From: VAZQ01 sp963702695
Lineage (GTDB): Bacteria > Pseudomonadota > Alphaproteobacteria > Rhizobiales > Xanthobacteraceae
Length of the DNA stretch: 64,000 nt
Direction: 5' to 3'
Assembly (NCBI GenBank): GCA_963702695.1
Contig: CAVPDS010000029.1
Span: 248,001 to 312,000, forward strand
Numbering within the stretch: position 1 is the first letter of the stretch; every line of letters starts with the position of its first letter. The notes beneath the pieces are model-generated. The model ran no database searches and was not told the origin of the DNA. It saw only the letters and a program-made list of their open reading frames with translations. A program made the position numbers and the translations under genes. Shown here piece after piece: positions 18,127-26,094 of the stretch.

Positions 18127-19131
18127 TCAGCCGCGCTCCGACTTCGCCGGACGGCCGAGAACATCGAACCGCAGTGTGTCGCGTTCCGCGGTCACCGTGC
18201 GCCGCGATTCTTCTCGATCGCCGCGCCGCGTGGTGAGGGTCCGGTTGCGGCGCGGCAGCGGCGGATCGCTCTCGCGCCAGATCATCAGGAGATGGCGGGC
18301 CGCGTCCCCGCTGATCTCGTCGTAGAGGTCGGCGAGGTCGTAGACCCGCTGCACGGAATGTCCGATCACCGGATTCACGAACAGCAGGATGCGCTGCAGC
18401 ACCTCGGGTGCCGCGCCCAAGGCTTTCGCGGCGACGACGAGCGGCTCGCCAAGTTCGTCGTTTGCGACCCGGCGCGCCTGCGCGATCGAGATCGAGAGCG
18501 CGGCTTCGAGCTCGCGGATGAAAGCCTCGCCATTGTGCGCAAGCGCCGCGGCTTCGAGGCGCCGGATTGCTTCTTTCGACGCCGGCGCGGGCGGCGAACT
18601 CGGCGTGGAAGCGTATTCGAGGTTGGTCAGGATCAGCCGGCGCTCCGTAGCGTTGGCGGCAAAGAAAAGCTCGCAGAGCTGCACCGCCTGCGTATTGCTC
18701 GGATTCACTTGGTCGCTTTGCTTCCCGGTGGCGTCTGCGTCACTCGATGCGGTCCGTGCGGCAATTACGGCGGCATGGGACGATCCGCACTCGTGCGCGA
18801 TCGCCGCCAGGTCTTCAGCCGTCAGACAGTGCGTGTGTCGCAGGATCGGTTCCGCCACCACCAGGAGGTCATGCGCCAGGCGCTGGATCACCAGCCGCGG
18901 CGCAGCCGGATACCGCGCGAGGCGTTCCGCGACGGCCGCGCGCACTGCAACGTCGGTGGAACCGATGAGACGCAGCGCCAATTCGGTGTAGTGGCGCTCG
19001 TCCTCGGGCGTGTGCACGGGAATTTGCACATAGATGTCGGTCAGGACGCGCAACAAAGTCGGGCGGATGTCGACGCCGTCGCGTTGTCCGAGATCAAGAA
19101 GGCCGTCGAGGGCAGGGTAAGTGTTACGCAT
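18127..19131 (-). CDS. DUF2336 domain protein
   Basis: 334 residues. The N-terminus reads LTDIYVQIPVHTPEDERHYTELALRLI, followed by HEAT-like helical repeats (VAVRAAVAERLARYPAAPRLVIQRLAHDLLVVAEPILRH), the standard start of DUF2336 proteins. These are helical-repeat proteins that are common in alphaproteobacteria; a link to cell-cycle signalling has been suggested for some. ATG 19131 is chosen because the extra 11 residues of a longer frame do not resemble the family. It ends in a basic tail and is read convergently to the DUF1491 gene. Confidence 0.82.
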   Translation of the reverse strand: MRNTYPALDGLLDLGQRDGVDIRPTLLRVLTDIYVQIPVHTPEDERHYTELALRLIGSTDVAVRAAVAERLARYPAAPRLVIQRLAHDLLVVAEPILRHTHCLTAEDLAAIAHECGSSHAAVIAARTASSDADATGKQSDQVNPSNTQAVQLCELFFAANATERRLILTNLEYASTPSSPPAPASKEAIRRLEAAALAHNGEAFIRELEAALSISIAQARRVANDELGEPLVVAAKALGAAPEVLQRILLFVNPVIGHSVQRVYDLADLYDEISGDAARHLLMIWRESDPPLPRRNRTLTTRRGDREESRRTVTAERDTLRFDVLGRPAKSERG

Positions 19132-19281
19132 TGTGGCCGCTGTGCAACAGAGATTAGCGTTCAAGGTGCAGCCCGATGCTAAATGCGTCGCATTAGGAAA
19201 GCGTTAACTGTGACAGCCGCTAAATTGCTGGAACGGACTGTATTGGCTCTCTGTTGAGTTTCAGGGGGCGGGGGAAAGCAG

Positions 19282-19476
19282 ATGGGAACGCTGATCAGAT
19301 TTCCGGACGTCAGTCGCATGCCGCGCAGTTCTCGACTGAGTGCTGGGCGGCCAGAGTCCGCGACCGTCATCATCCTGCCGGTCGTGCGGATCGAGCGCTA
19401 TCCGGACGAGCCGTCGCAGGCCGATGTGAGCCGCAGCCAGCGTCGTCGCCGCCGCCGTCGCGCCTCCCGCTCCTGA
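19282..19476 (+). CDS. Small basic protein, hypothetical
   Basis: A 64-residue product starting MGTLIRFPDVSRMPRSSRLS and ending in a run of arginines (QRRRRRRRASRS). A purine-rich GGGGGAAAGCAG ribosome site precedes the ATG, and the gene is the only frame in its gap. The MGTLIRFP opening recurs in small proteins of Bradyrhizobium-type genomes as I recall. Function unknown; nucleic-acid binding is possible from its charge but unsupported. Confidence 0.5.
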   Translation: MGTLIRFPDVSRMPRSSRLSAGRPESATVIILPVVRIERYPDEPSQADVSRSQRRRRRRRASRS

Positions 19477-19488
19477 GCGCATCATTTC

Positions 19489-20253
19489 ATGGCCGGGCCC
19501 ATGCGATCGCCACTGCTTTCATTCCGGCGATTGCGCCAGCGCCCCTTCTGTTTTTTTATTGCCGGCCTGTTCGGCGCCTGCACCGCGAATGGTGATTTCG
19601 GCCGGGTTCGGCCCGCGCTTCGCAGCGATACCATGCACGATTGGGTCGGCCGTGATGCGGTCGGCGTTCTCGGGCAGCCTCCCTCAGTCTATCCACTGAC
19701 CGACGACGAGCAGCTCCTGCGCGATCTCGCCTATCCGCTGATTCAGCCGCCGTATGATCGCCAGCGCTGGTACAGTGTGCTGGGCGAATACGGCTTCCTG
19801 CATGCGCCGCCGGAATTCCCACAGTTCGATGGGCTCGATTACTGGGTGAATCTCGGGATCTATTATCGCCGTTCAGAAGCGTCTGCCTACGCGCAGATCG
19901 GCACCGATGCGCGCAACGATTTCGTGCGGATCGAGCCGTTTTTCGCGGTCGCCGTTCGCGTCGCCGACATGGATCAGAAACGCGCCAGCAGCCTTGCCTT
20001 CGTCTCCGACTTGTCACCGCCCGAGCGCGACCACGCGATATTCCGCAACAACGAGAACGCCGCCGTGATGGCCTGGGTGTGCCGGTCGCTCAACGACCGC
20101 GCCGGCGCCTATCGCTATGCGCTCGAGCGCCTGGTCATCTCGGTGCCATCGACCGCGGCGGTCGAGACAGGGCGGACGCTCACGCAATTGGTGTCACGGA
20201 TCGACATTGCCTGCCGCGCCTATGGTGGCCGCCCCCTCGTTACCAAGGGTTAG
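19489..20253 (+). CDS. Hypothetical secreted or lipoprotein-like protein
   Basis: 254 residues. A basic, hydrophobic N-terminus (LRQRPFCFFIAGLFGAC) ends in a cysteine, which could be a weak lipobox (FGAC is not ideal). The rest is soluble with motifs such as YPLTDDEQLLRDLAYPLIQPPYDRQRW and YYRRSEASAYAQIGTDARND that I do not recognise. It starts 12 bp after the small basic gene, so they are probably co-transcribed. The best guess is an envelope protein of unknown role. Confidence 0.6.
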   Translation: MAGPMRSPLLSFRRLRQRPFCFFIAGLFGACTANGDFGRVRPALRSDTMHDWVGRDAVGVLGQPPSVYPLTDDEQLLRDLAYPLIQPPYDRQRWYSVLGEYGFLHAPPEFPQFDGLDYWVNLGIYYRRSEASAYAQIGTDARNDFVRIEPFFAVAVRVADMDQKRASSLAFVSDLSPPERDHAIFRNNENAAVMAWVCRSLNDRAGAYRYALERLVISVPSTAAVETGRTLTQLVSRIDIACRAYGGRPLVTKG

Positions 20254-20377
20254 CGGTCGCTCCTCATGCGCGGCTTGGTCGAAAAACTCCGCAGACGAAC
20301 TGTTACAGCGGCAGGTCTTGACGCCTGACATGCACTCATGATGATGGCTTCCACGAACTGAATTGGGAATTGGTGCG

Positions 20378-20974
20378 ATGGGTCGCCCAGCCGTCTTTCT
20401 CGACCGGGACGGCGTGCTTGTCGAAGAGGTTTATTACGCTCAGACCGGAGAATGGGATGCGCCGTGGTGCACCGACGATGTGCGCTTGCTTCCGGGTGCG
20501 GCCGCGGGGGCACGGCGGCTTGCCGAAGCCGGGTTCGCGCTCGTCCTGATCTCCAACCAGGCGGCCTTCGCCAAAGGCAAGACGTCCCTGCGCAACATAT
20601 GGCTGGCGCATGAACGGTTCGTCTCGCTGCTGGCGGGGGAGGGGGCCAAGCTCGACGCGGTGTTTTATGCCTACGGCCATCCCGACGGAATTGTGCCGCA
20701 GTTCACCGGGCCTTCGCTCGAACGCAAGCCAGGTGCTTACAATCTTTTCGTCGCGGCCGCCCAGCTCGATCTCGATCTCACCCGCTCGTGGATGGTCGGC
20801 GACCGGGATTCGGACATCGCCTGCGCCCGCGCCGCGGGTGTGCAGCCGGTCCTGGTTGCCAATCCCCACCTGCCGGTTCAAGGCGCGGCGAGCGATGCCG
20901 GCATTCGCACCACATCTGATCTGATGGAAGCGGCCGCCTGGATCATTTCCAGAACTTCAGATCGTCGAGGATGA
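20378..20974 (+). CDS. HAD superfamily hydrolase, HisB/GmhB-like phosphatase
   Basis: About 198 residues. HAD motif I is FLDRDGVLVEE (nucleophile Asp and acid Asp), motif II is LISNQAAFAKGK, and the acidic motif IV is VGDRDSDIACARAAG. This order and spacing match histidinol-phosphatase and D,D-heptose 1,7-bisphosphate phosphatase proteins. It lacks the usual Cys-rich zinc loop of GmhB, so the substrate is open. ATG 20378 follows a TTG frame extension with no support. The gene is 82 bp upstream of another phosphatase gene. Confidence 0.85.
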   Translation: MGRPAVFLDRDGVLVEEVYYAQTGEWDAPWCTDDVRLLPGAAAGARRLAEAGFALVLISNQAAFAKGKTSLRNIWLAHERFVSLLAGEGAKLDAVFYAYGHPDGIVPQFTGPSLERKPGAYNLFVAAAQLDLDLTRSWMVGDRDSDIACARAAGVQPVLVANPHLPVQGAASDAGIRTTSDLMEAAAWIISRTSDRRG

Positions 20975-21056
20975 GATTGCAGATAGTGCTACGATCTTTG
21001 ACTTGATCGGGTCCGGCCGATCGTCGGTCGCAAGCGGAGTAGCCACAGGAGCGGCG

Positions 21057-21854
21057 ATGACGGCGGTAGATTTCGCGACGTTTGTTGATGAACTGGCGTC
21101 GGTGTCGGGCGAAACCATCAAGCCATTCTTCCGTACCGCCCTCAGTATCGAAGACAAAGGGGGCAATCGCGGCTTCGATCCCGTGACCGCGGCCGACCGG
21201 GCGGCGGAATCCGCGATGCGTACCCTCATCCGTCGAAACTTTCCGAGCCACGGGATCATCGGCGAGGAATACGGACCCGAGCGCGCCGATGCCGAATATG
21301 TCTGGGTCCTGGATCCGATCGACGGCACCAAGTCCTTCATCTGCGGCATGCCGGCTTGGGGAACGTTGATCGCGCTCACGCGCTTTGGCGAGCCGGTCTT
21401 CGGCGTGATGAACCAGCCCTTCACCGCCGAGCGCTTCAGCGGCGATGGCGGCGCCGCATCTTATCGCGGGCCGGCTGGCAAGCGCGATCTTCGGGTGCGC
21501 CCCTGCGCGACGCTCGCGGAAGCGGTCTTGTTCACGACCAGCCCGCGACTGATGAATAAGACCGACCGCAGCGCCTTCGAACGGGTCGAGGAGGCAGTGC
21601 GGCTCTCCCGTTACGGCGGCGACTGCTACCAGTACTGCATGCTGGCCGCTGGTCACGTCGATCTCGTGATCGAGACCGAGCTCAAGCCGCATGACGTGCT
21701 GGCCCTGATCCCGATCATCACCGGCGCCGGCGGCATCATCACGACCTGGGAAAACGCCCCCGCCACCGGCGGCGGCCGCATCGTCGCGGCCGGAGACGCC
21801 CGCATCCATGCGCAGGCGCTGGCGATGCTGACGGGGACTTCTGGCGCTTCCTAG
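21057..21854 (+). CDS. hisN: Inositol-phosphatase-family phosphatase, HisN-like
   Basis: 265 residues of the Mg-dependent inositol monophosphatase superfamily. The metal-binding motifs are present: GEEYG (Glu), VLDPIDGTKSFICGMPAWG (Asp-Pro-Ile-Asp) and a C-terminal KPHDVLALIPIITGAGGIIT with the last Asp. The FICGMP form after DGTK and the overall length fit histidinol-phosphatase (HisN) of actinobacteria and alphaproteobacteria, which completes histidine synthesis. An inositol-phosphatase role cannot be excluded. ATG 21057 is placed at the family start. Confidence 0.8.
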   Translation: MTAVDFATFVDELASVSGETIKPFFRTALSIEDKGGNRGFDPVTAADRAAESAMRTLIRRNFPSHGIIGEEYGPERADAEYVWVLDPIDGTKSFICGMPAWGTLIALTRFGEPVFGVMNQPFTAERFSGDGGAASYRGPAGKRDLRVRPCATLAEAVLFTTSPRLMNKTDRSAFERVEEAVRLSRYGGDCYQYCMLAAGHVDLVIETELKPHDVLALIPIITGAGGIITTWENAPATGGGRIVAAGDARIHAQALAMLTGTSGAS

Positions 21855-21917
21855 GGAGCTGTGCCGGCCGAGCGGTATCAACGATTTGGCGGCTGGCGGG
21901 AAAACGGTCGGTGCTTC

Positions 21918-22967
21918 TTAAGCGCCCATCTGCGCAGCCGGCGTTGAACGCGAGATTGCTGCTTCATCTTCGTTCATGTCGGCAGGAATGTCCGCGAACA
22001 ACGGCGTGCTGAGATAGCGTTCGCCGGTATCCGGCAGCATGCAGAGCACCGTCGCACCTTTCGGCGCGTCCTCGCAAACGCGCAGTGCGCCGGCAAAGGT
22101 CGCGCCGGCGGTGATGCCGACAAAGATCCCTTCCTTCTGGGCCAGATCGCGGCTGGAGCGCAGCGCGTCGGCATTCGCGATCGGTATGATGCGATTGATG
22201 ACGCCCATGTCCACCGCGTCTCCAGTCAGTTTCGGAATGAAATCGGGAGTCCAGCCCTGCATGGGGTGAGGCTTGAAGGACGGGTGGGCCGTAGCCGCCG
22301 ATCCGTCGGCGTTGCGCTGTTGCGCGGTTCCGCTGCCAAGCAAGGGAGCGTCCTGCGGTTCGCACACGATGATTTTGGTATCGGGACGCTCCTTCGCCAG
22401 GACCCGCGCGACACCCTTGAGCGTGCCGCCGGTGCCATAGCCGGTGACCCAGTAGTCGAGCCGCTCGCCGGCAAAATCAGCAATGATTTCACGCGCGGTG
22501 GTGCGCGAGTGCATGTCGGGATTGGCCTCGTTTTCGAACTGCCGTGTCAGGAACCACCCATGCGTGTTGGCCAGCTCGATCGCCTTCGCTACCATGCCCA
22601 TGCCGCGTTGCGCCGCCGGAGTGAGCACCACCTTGGCACCGAGAAACCGCATGAGCCTGCGCCGCTCTACGCTGAACGTCTCGGCCATCGTAAGCACCAG
22701 GGGGTAGCCCTTCTGGGCGCAAACCATCGCGAGGCCGATGCCAGTATTGCCGCTCGTTGCCTCGATGACGGTCTGTCCAGGCTTGAGCTGTCCGGAGCGC
22801 TCGGCCTCCTCGATGACCCCGAGCGCCAGACGATCCTTGACGGAGCCGAGCGGATTGAATGCCTCGATCTTGACGTAGAGATTCAGGTCCGGGGGCGCCA
22901 GCCTATTGATCTTCACGACCGGAGTGTTTCCGACCGTCTCGAGGATATTTTGAAACTTGCCCGCCAT
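21918..22967 (-). CDS. cysK: Cysteine synthase A (O-acetylserine sulfhydrylase)
   Basis: Makes cysteine from O-acetylserine and sulfide using pyridoxal phosphate. The 349-residue protein has Lys44 in NPLGSVKDRLAL for the PLP Schiff base, the substrate loop TSGNTGIGLAMV, a GYGTGGTLKGVAR phosphate-binding loop and the TGERYLST C-terminal motif. Start 22967 is set by family similarity (MAGKFQNILETVGNTPVVKI). The frame extends upstream to 23108 but that part is unsupported. It is transcribed away from the 23 kb cassette. Confidence 0.95.
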   Translation of the reverse strand: MAGKFQNILETVGNTPVVKINRLAPPDLNLYVKIEAFNPLGSVKDRLALGVIEEAERSGQLKPGQTVIEATSGNTGIGLAMVCAQKGYPLVLTMAETFSVERRRLMRFLGAKVVLTPAAQRGMGMVAKAIELANTHGWFLTRQFENEANPDMHSRTTAREIIADFAGERLDYWVTGYGTGGTLKGVARVLAKERPDTKIIVCEPQDAPLLGSGTAQQRNADGSAATAHPSFKPHPMQGWTPDFIPKLTGDAVDMGVINRIIPIANADALRSSRDLAQKEGIFVGITAGATFAGALRVCEDAPKGATVLCMLPDTGERYLSTPLFADIPADMNEDEAAISRSTPAAQMGA

Positions 22968-23177
22968 GCTTTGGCTCCTGCCGCAATGCCTGCCCAAAGA
23001 GCGACTTATCGCGCTTGCTTTCTGATGCCATGCGCCGCGGTGGGCTGCAAGGCTGCTGGCATGCGGACCCGCCACCTCCAACGTCAACATCAACCAGCGG
23101 CTCGCCAATCTGCTCGACTGCTGAGGACGGAGAAGCCGGACGTGGTCTACTTACAATAGCTGAAGGCGGCGTTCGAT

Positions 23178-23198
23178 ATGGCGCCTCCGGCGCGCCAT
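23178..23198. promoter_or_regulatory. Candidate upstream activator sequence (inverted repeat)
   Basis: ATGGCGC and GCGCCAT form a perfect 7-bp inverted repeat around a 7-base spacer, centred about 120 bp upstream of the sigma-54 promoter. That is the usual position for an enhancer-binding-protein site. The identity of the binding protein is inferred to be the activator encoded at 30680-32056. Confidence 0.45.
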
Positions 23199-23306
23199 CA
23201 ACTCGCCGACGAAGTTGTCTTCGCCGAATGTCGCCAACGCCCGACATTCCGAAGCGAGCTTCGCATGCGTTTTTCGTGGCGCCCACTGAGACCGCGATAT
23301 TTTGAA

Positions 23307-23322
23307 TGGCACGTGCATTGCA
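23307..23322 (+). promoter_or_regulatory. Sigma-54 (RpoN) -24/-12 promoter
   Basis: TGGCACG-TGCA-TTGCA matches the sigma-54 consensus at every conserved position. GG (23308-23309) and GC (23320-23321) are separated by exactly 10 bp. Transcription would start near 23333, leaving a 60-nt leader to the ATG at 23395. Confidence 0.85.
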
Positions 23323-23394
23323 GTGCTCCGGTCCAAGTCTGAATGGATAGCGCAGTTAACGAGGTGCCGCACCAAATTGCAGGAGCGCTGTGGC

Positions 23395-23985
23395 ATGAGC
23401 GTCTTTTCCAACCCGTTGACCGAGTACTCGCCCCAAATGGAGCTCGAATCGGCTCCGCCGGATGAGTTCGACGGCGAATTCGAGCACTGGGGATTTGATG
23501 AACACCGGGAAATGGAGCTGGCGATCGCGTTGCTGGAAGTCGCCAACGAACAACAACTCGATCACTTTCTCGGCGATCTCATCCAGACAGCGAGCAGTGA
23601 AATCGGCGATCCGGTCAGATCTCCGGTCGGGCGTGCGATCTGCAGCGAACTCAAAACAGCCGCCCGCCAGGCATTGCTGCTTGCAGCTCGAGCAATCGGA
23701 GAACGGAGGGGAAGCTCACTTGGGGCACAACTTGGTCGCGGACTTGCTTCCATTGCGGGACGGGCGCTGGGACTCGAGTTGGAAGGCCTGAGCGGGGAGG
23801 ATCGCGAGTTCGAAGCGATCAGGCAATTCATAAGGTTCGCCGGCATGACCGTAAAAATCGCTGAGGGCATCGCCGCCAACGGCGATCCCGCCCATGTGGC
23901 GCATCGCGCCGCGGTCGATGCTGCACAGGTTTACGCCCCCGGCCTGACGATCGGGGGACGCGAGGCGCGGCGGCACGGTGGATGA
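23395..23985 (+). CDS. Cassette protein A: acidic helical protein, family unnamed
   Basis: 196 residues and no signal peptide. The first 40 residues are acidic and aromatic (MELESAPPDEFDGEFEHWGF). A helical segment MELAIALLEVANEQQLDHFLGDLIQ (39-64) follows, then an alanine/glycine-rich, partly amphipathic middle to about residue 125, GLSGEDREFEAIRQFIRFAG (131-150), and a C-terminal APGL. It aligns from end to end with the protein encoded next (24053-24688), so the two are paralogues; this copy has a less hydrophobic middle. It is the first gene after the sigma-54 promoter and has an AGGAGCG ribosome site. I do not know a named function for the family. Confidence 0.75.
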   Translation: MSVFSNPLTEYSPQMELESAPPDEFDGEFEHWGFDEHREMELAIALLEVANEQQLDHFLGDLIQTASSEIGDPVRSPVGRAICSELKTAARQALLLAARAIGERRGSSLGAQLGRGLASIAGRALGLELEGLSGEDREFEAIRQFIRFAGMTVKIAEGIAANGDPAHVAHRAAVDAAQVYAPGLTIGGREARRHGG

Positions 23986-24052
23986 TGGTTTCCTGCGCGG
24001 CAGGATCGCTTTGTCGGAGCATCGTTCAATCACGAAGCACAGGAGAAGACGA

Positions 24053-24688
24053 ATGCATGACATCGATCGGATGCAGTTCGGCTATGGCCAAGAGATGGAG
24101 AACTATTCTCCGGCATCAGAAACTCCGGCACTCAGCGAATCCGAAGAGATGCAGCTTGCGTCCCAGCTGATGGAGCTGGAGACCGAAGAAGAGTTTGAAA
24201 ACTTCCTGACCGACCTCATTTCCGGCGTCGCGAAAGCAGCCGGCGGCTTCATCAATTCAACGGCAGGAAAGGCGCTCGGCGGCCTTTTGAAGGGAGCCGC
24301 CAAGAAGCTCCTGCCGCTGGCCGGGACAGCGGTCGGCGGATTCTTCGGTGGCCCACTCGGCGCAGGTCTGGGAGGGAATCTCGCGGGGACCGTCGCCGGC
24401 GCGTTGGAAATGGAAGCAGACGAGATGGAGTGGGAGGCGGCAAAAACCTTTGTTCGGCTTGCCGCCGACGCAGCCAGGAACACTGCTCTGTCACCCGAAG
24501 GCGAAACGCCGGAGGACACGGCCCATCAAGCTGTCAGCAATTCCGCGCAAAAGATCGCGCCAGTGTTGATCGCCCCTCCTGTTCCTCAGCCCATGCCGAT
24601 GGCGCCCACATGGTCCGGTTATGGCTCGCGCCACCACGGCGGTCGCTGGATCCGCCGCGGCAACCAAATTGTTCTGTTTGGGGTGTGA
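24053..24688 (+). CDS. Cassette protein B: acidic leader plus glycine-zipper protein
   Basis: 211 residues, without a signal peptide. Layout: acidic N-terminus to residue 48; LASQLMELETEEEFENFLTDLI; then a strongly hydrophobic glycine-rich zone (58-117, with GGFINSTAGKALGGLLKG and GTAVGGFFGGPLGAGLGG), typical of membrane-inserting or bacteriocin-like glycine zippers; an acidic turn; FVRLAADAAR (133-142); and a basic tail (RHHGGRWIRRGN). It is a paralogue of protein A. The ribosome site is AGGAGAAG. The shape suggests a peptide that inserts into membranes or self-assembles, but this is inference. Confidence 0.75.
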   Translation: MHDIDRMQFGYGQEMENYSPASETPALSESEEMQLASQLMELETEEEFENFLTDLISGVAKAAGGFINSTAGKALGGLLKGAAKKLLPLAGTAVGGFFGGPLGAGLGGNLAGTVAGALEMEADEMEWEAAKTFVRLAADAARNTALSPEGETPEDTAHQAVSNSAQKIAPVLIAPPVPQPMPMAPTWSGYGSRHHGGRWIRRGNQIVLFGV

Positions 24689-24690
24689 GG

Positions 24691-26094
24691 ATGCCCGTGC
24701 CAGCCTTCGCCGCCTGGATGTTGGAGCAGGAAGCGCGCGCGCTGCTTACGCGTCTCGCTGGCGTAAGGCCATTTGCCCTCCAGGAGTCGATGCTTCCCGC
24801 AGCCAATCTGCTGCCCACCTCGCAGATAGCGATCGAGGAGTTTCTAAGCGTCGGCAGGAGCCGGTTGCGAGGCCTCGTGAACGAATTCCTGCAATGGCTT
24901 AGATCGTCGGAAAGCTCCCGTAGCGGGGCCGAAGAGGCGCAAAGGAGATTTACGCTGCTGCGGCTTCGTTTCAACGCCGTGCTCACGCAATTCGATTTGT
25001 TCGACAACGTCATAACGCAGCGCAGTGAGAATCAAACAGGCGTGTGGTTGTCGGGTCTGGATGTGGCTTCCGCAGACGCCCTCCAGTTGCGGGAACGGTT
25101 TTTCGAGGCGCCGCCCATCATCTGCTATCTCGACCGCGGAACGGGCGCCGCCATTCGGCGCGCCCGCACCCGCTTGCCGGGTGGCGGCTCCAATCCTGTC
25201 GCCATCATCAGGGTGCCACGCGAGCGCATGGTCGGAAGCGGCATCGCATCCTCGCTCTTTCACGAGGTAGGACACCAGGCAGCGTCGCTGCTTGGGCTGG
25301 TGGAATCACTGCGGCCGGGGCTGCGCGCGATGGCGCGCGATAACGCTCAGGACGCGTTGGCTTGGCAATTATGGGAGCGATGGGTTTCCGAGATCGTCGC
25401 TGATTTCTGGTCGGTGGCACGCGTAGGCGTCGCGGCGACCATGGGACTGATGGGGGTTGTCAGTCTGCCGCGCCCCTTTGTCTTCCGGCTGGACGCCCGT
25501 GATCCCCATCCCATGCCGTGGATTCGCGTAAAACTCAGCGCCGCCCTGGGGCACGCTTTGTATCCGCAGCCGGTCTGGGGGCAACTCGTTGGTCTCTGGG
25601 AGTCCTACTACCCGCCGCGCAGTCCGAATCCGCAACATCATGAGACCTTGGCGATGCTGGAGCGCACCGTCCCGGCGTTGGTAACGCTGATCGTCCATCA
25701 TCGTCCGGCAGCGTTGCGCGGAAGGTCCCTGACCGAGGTGCTTGATCTTCAGGAGTTATCGCCCGAGCGCCTGCGCCGCCAATTGCAGCATTGGCGAAGC
25801 GAGCCTCAGAAGATGTACAGGGCTCGTCCCATCCTGGTTTTTGCAGCGGTGGGCCAGGGTCGCGCCGAGGGCAAGATCAGTCCGGAGGAGGAGAGCACGG
25901 TGCTCGGAAAGCTCCTCACGCACTGGGCTCTGACCAGCACCTTGCAGGCCGCCGCGAACTGCGCGGCGCTGCGGCCGCGCGACTACGAATGTCCGCAAAG
26001 CGTCAACCGCGACGAACCAATTTCAACCTCAACGAGGAGAACATCATGGCCGATTCAGAAAAAATCGAAGCAACCGGCATTTGCGGATTTGTGA
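24691..26094 (+). CDS. Cassette protein C: HEVGH zinc metallopeptidase
   Basis: 467 residues, with no signal peptide. The metal site is SSLFHEVGHQAASLLG (His191, Glu192, His195), with a second acidic helix WVSEIVADFWSVAR 40 residues on; its Glu234 is the likely third ligand, so the protein has gluzincin form. The N-terminal 130 residues are helical and the C-terminus (250-467) is unassigned. I could not place it in a named peptidase family. It starts 2 bp after protein B and its last 49 bp overlap the next gene in another frame, so translation is tightly coupled. Confidence 0.75.
   Translation: MPVPAFAAWMLEQEARALLTRLAGVRPFALQESMLPAANLLPTSQIAIEEFLSVGRSRLRGLVNEFLQWLRSSESSRSGAEEAQRRFTLLRLRFNAVLTQFDLFDNVITQRSENQTGVWLSGLDVASADALQLRERFFEAPPIICYLDRGTGAAIRRARTRLPGGGSNPVAIIRVPRERMVGSGIASSLFHEVGHQAASLLGLVESLRPGLRAMARDNAQDALAWQLWERWVSEIVADFWSVARVGVAATMGLMGVVSLPRPFVFRLDARDPHPMPWIRVKLSAALGHALYPQPVWGQLVGLWESYYPPRSPNPQHHETLAMLERTVPALVTLIVHHRPAALRGRSLTEVLDLQELSPERLRRQLQHWRSEPQKMYRARPILVFAAVGQGRAEGKISPEEESTVLGKLLTHWALTSTLQAAANCAALRPRDYECPQSVNRDEPISTSTRRTSWPIQKKSKQPAFADL

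Larger units (their letters stand above)
22968..23394 (+). promoter_or_regulatory. Intergenic control region of the 23-30 kb cassette
   Basis: This 427-bp region lies between divergent cysK and the first cassette gene. It contains a sigma-54 promoter (23307-23322), a 7-bp-arm inverted repeat 109 bp upstream of it (23178-23198) and a second palindrome GTGGCGCCCAC at 23276-23286. No gene is seen in it. It must also carry the cysK promoter. Confidence 0.6.
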
